A stretch of DNA of 64,000 nucleotides from positions 62,001 through 126,000 of the forward strand of contig JAISYK010000002.1 in NCBI GenBank assembly GCA_031269945.1. The letters run 5' to 3'. The notes beneath the pieces were generated by a model. The model searched no databases. It worked only from the letters and a program-made list of their open reading frames with translations, and had not been told where the DNA came from. This DNA comes from Candidatus Endomicrobiellum calonymphae. GTDB taxonomy: Bacteria > Elusimicrobiota > Endomicrobiia > Endomicrobiales > Endomicrobiaceae. Made by a program: the position numbers and the translations under genes. This document shows positions 62,063 through 64,000 of the stretch, piece by piece. Each line of letters begins with the position of its first letter. The stretch's first letter is position 1.

Positions 62063-63997
62063 TTACAACGATTTATGTTTAGTTAGTTGTCTTTTTATCC
62101 AATTTAAAAGTCCGCCAGCGAAAATAATATTTTTTTGTCTTTGCGTTAAATTATAATTCACTTTAATTCTAGTATTATTAACTTTTGCATAAATAGATTT
62201 GTCTTTCTCGATAACATTCCTAATGTCATCAAAATCAATTTCATCATCGAGTTTAATCTTGTTGTAATCTGGAAAACTATCAAACGTAAGTGGCAATATG
62301 GCGAAATTTATGAGATTTGCAAGATGTATCCTTGCGAAAGACTTCGCTAAGACTATTTTTATCCCTAAATATCTTGGAGCAAGAGCGGCGTGTTCTCTTG
62401 AAGAACCCTGTCCATAATTTTCCCCAGCTACTATAACTCCATTTTGAGTTGATTTTGCTCTTGATGCAAAACTTTTATCAACTACTGCAAAGGTATATTT
62501 CGAGATTGCAAGAAGATTAGATCTCAATGGCAAAATTTTTGCTCCCGCTGGAAGTATATGATCGGTTGATATATTGTCTCCAACTTTTAAGACTATTTTT
62601 CCGTGCAAGCTATTGCTTAGCGGTTCGAATTCGTTTAGGGATTTAATATTAGGCCCTTTTATGACTTTTACTTTTGAGCTATCTACAGGCGGTAGTTGAA
62701 AATGCTTGTCATCTATAAAAAATTTTTCAGATGTATTTGCTGATGGTTTTTTGTTAAAGTACCTCGTTGGATCTGTAATCTTGCCAGTTAGAGCAGCAGC
62801 TAGGGCAACTTCTGGAGAGCATAGGTATACTTGTGCGTTTTTTGTTCCGCTTCTTCCTTCGAAATTCCTATTAAAAGTTCTGAGCGATACTGCGCTGCTC
62901 TCAGGTGCCTGGCCCATACCTATACACGGACCGCATGAGCTTTCAAGAATTCTAGCACCACTTCCAATGATGTTGAACAGTGCATCCGAATGCGAGAGCA
63001 TTTCGAGGACTTGCCTTGAACCAGGCGAAATAAAAAAATTTACGTTTTTATTTATTTTTTTTCCTTTTAAAATTTCCGATGTTAAGAGCATGTCCGCAAA
63101 CGATGAATTTGTACATGAGCCTATACCTACTTGATTTACCTTTATGTCTTCTAAATCTCTAACTTTTTTTATGTTATCCGGCATGTGTGGGGCAGCAATT
63201 AATGGCTCTAACATATTTAAGTCTATTTCAATTTCCTCGTCGTAAGTTGCACTTTCTTCTGGCTCAATTCTTGTCCAACTTACTTTTCTATCTTGTCTTT
63301 CTAAAAAATCTTTTGTTACATCATCGGATGGGAATATACTTGTAGTTGCTCCGAGTTCGGTTCCCATGTTTGCGATTGTTGCTCTCTCAGGCACAGATAA
63401 AGTCCTGACTCCTTCGCCTGAAAATTCATATATTTTCCCTCTGCCTCCTTTGACATTTTGAAGTCTTAAAAGTTCGAGGATTATGTCTTTTGCACTCACC
63501 CAATCTCTCAACTTGCCCTTTAAGTTTATTTTAACAATTTTTGGCATGGTTATGTAAAAGGGCTGTCCCGCCATGGCGCAAGCGACGTCGAGCCCTCCGG
63601 CCCCAAAAGCTAGCATGCCCAATCCTCCACCAGTCGAAGTGTGGGAATCTGATCCTAACAAAGTCATTCCAGGGACACCGAATCTTTCTAGGTGTACCTG
63701 GTGGCATATGCCATTCCCCGCTGGAGAGAAAATTATTCCATATTTTTCTGCTATGGTTTGTAAAAATTTATGGTCGTCGGCACTTTCAAAACCTGATTGC
63801 AAAGTGTTATGATCTACATAACTTACGGATAATTTTGTTTTTACTTTTGGAACGTCCATAGCTTCAAACTGTAAATATGCCATTGTACCCGTAGCGTCTT
63901 GAGTAAGAGTGTGATCTACTTTAAGTCCGATCTCACACCCTATTTCCATCTTCCCAGCTAATAGATGTCGAGAGATAATCTTCTTCGCAACATTCAC
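62063..63997 (-). CDS. aconitate hydratase (aconitase; 644 aa form), start at or beyond window edge
   Basis: GSDSHTSTGGGLGMLAFGAGGLDVA, IGSCTNSS, SSCGPCIGMGQAPE, GENYGQGSSREHAALAPRYLG. Confidence 0.93.
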   Translation of the reverse strand: MNVAKKIISRHLLAGKMEIGCEIGLKVDHTLTQDATGTMAYLQFEAMDVPKVKTKLSVSYVDHNTLQSGFESADDHKFLQTIAEKYGIIFSPAGNGICHQVHLERFGVPGMTLLGSDSHTSTGGGLGMLAFGAGGLDVACAMAGQPFYITMPKIVKINLKGKLRDWVSAKDIILELLRLQNVKGGRGKIYEFSGEGVRTLSVPERATIANMGTELGATTSIFPSDDVTKDFLERQDRKVSWTRIEPEESATYDEEIEIDLNMLEPLIAAPHMPDNIKKVRDLEDIKVNQVGIGSCTNSSFADMLLTSEILKGKKINKNVNFFISPGSRQVLEMLSHSDALFNIIGSGARILESSCGPCIGMGQAPESSAVSLRTFNRNFEGRSGTKNAQVYLCSPEVALAAALTGKITDPTRYFNKKPSANTSEKFFIDDKHFQLPPVDSSKVKVIKGPNIKSLNEFEPLSNSLHGKIVLKVGDNISTDHILPAGAKILPLRSNLLAISKYTFAVVDKSFASRAKSTQNGVIVAGENYGQGSSREHAALAPRYLGIKIVLAKSFARIHLANLINFAILPLTFDSFPDYNKIKLDDEIDFDDIRNVIEKDKSIYAKVNNTRIKVNYNLTQRQKNIIFAGGLLNWIKRQLTKHKSL

Positions 63998-64000
63998 TTT

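Noticed and set aside
1-64000. CRISPR arrays, transposases, integrases, restriction-modification or toxin-antitoxin genes
   Set aside because: None found on reading both strands and the ORF list.

Overview
AT-rich bacterial chromosomal window, mostly housekeeping genes. Gene content and order (polA-coaE-rho-rpmE-prfA-prmC-murA; rpsB-tsf-pyrH-frr; uppS-cdsA-dxr-rseP-ispG; infC-rpmI-rplT; leuS-lptE-holA; an anaerobic-type thi cluster; tsaB-tsaE-thiL) fit a Gram-negative anaerobe. The number of eroding genes suggests a reduced host-associated genome, possibly Endomicrobium-like (Elusimicrobiota); this taxonomic guess is inference only. I found no CRISPR array, mobile element, phage, restriction-modification system or clearly new multi-gene system. 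The notable content is genome erosion: greA with a single frameshift at an A7 run, both exonuclease VII subunits (xseA, xseB) readable only as broken remnants, possible comEC and alaS-like remnants, and a Pol I with an apparently dead proofreading site. There are also some regulatory candidates: a predicted leaderless promoter, an infC leader with unclear start, and a possible diverged TPP riboswitch. About 9 kb of long non-ORF gaps look like decayed genes, and several of these remain unidentified.
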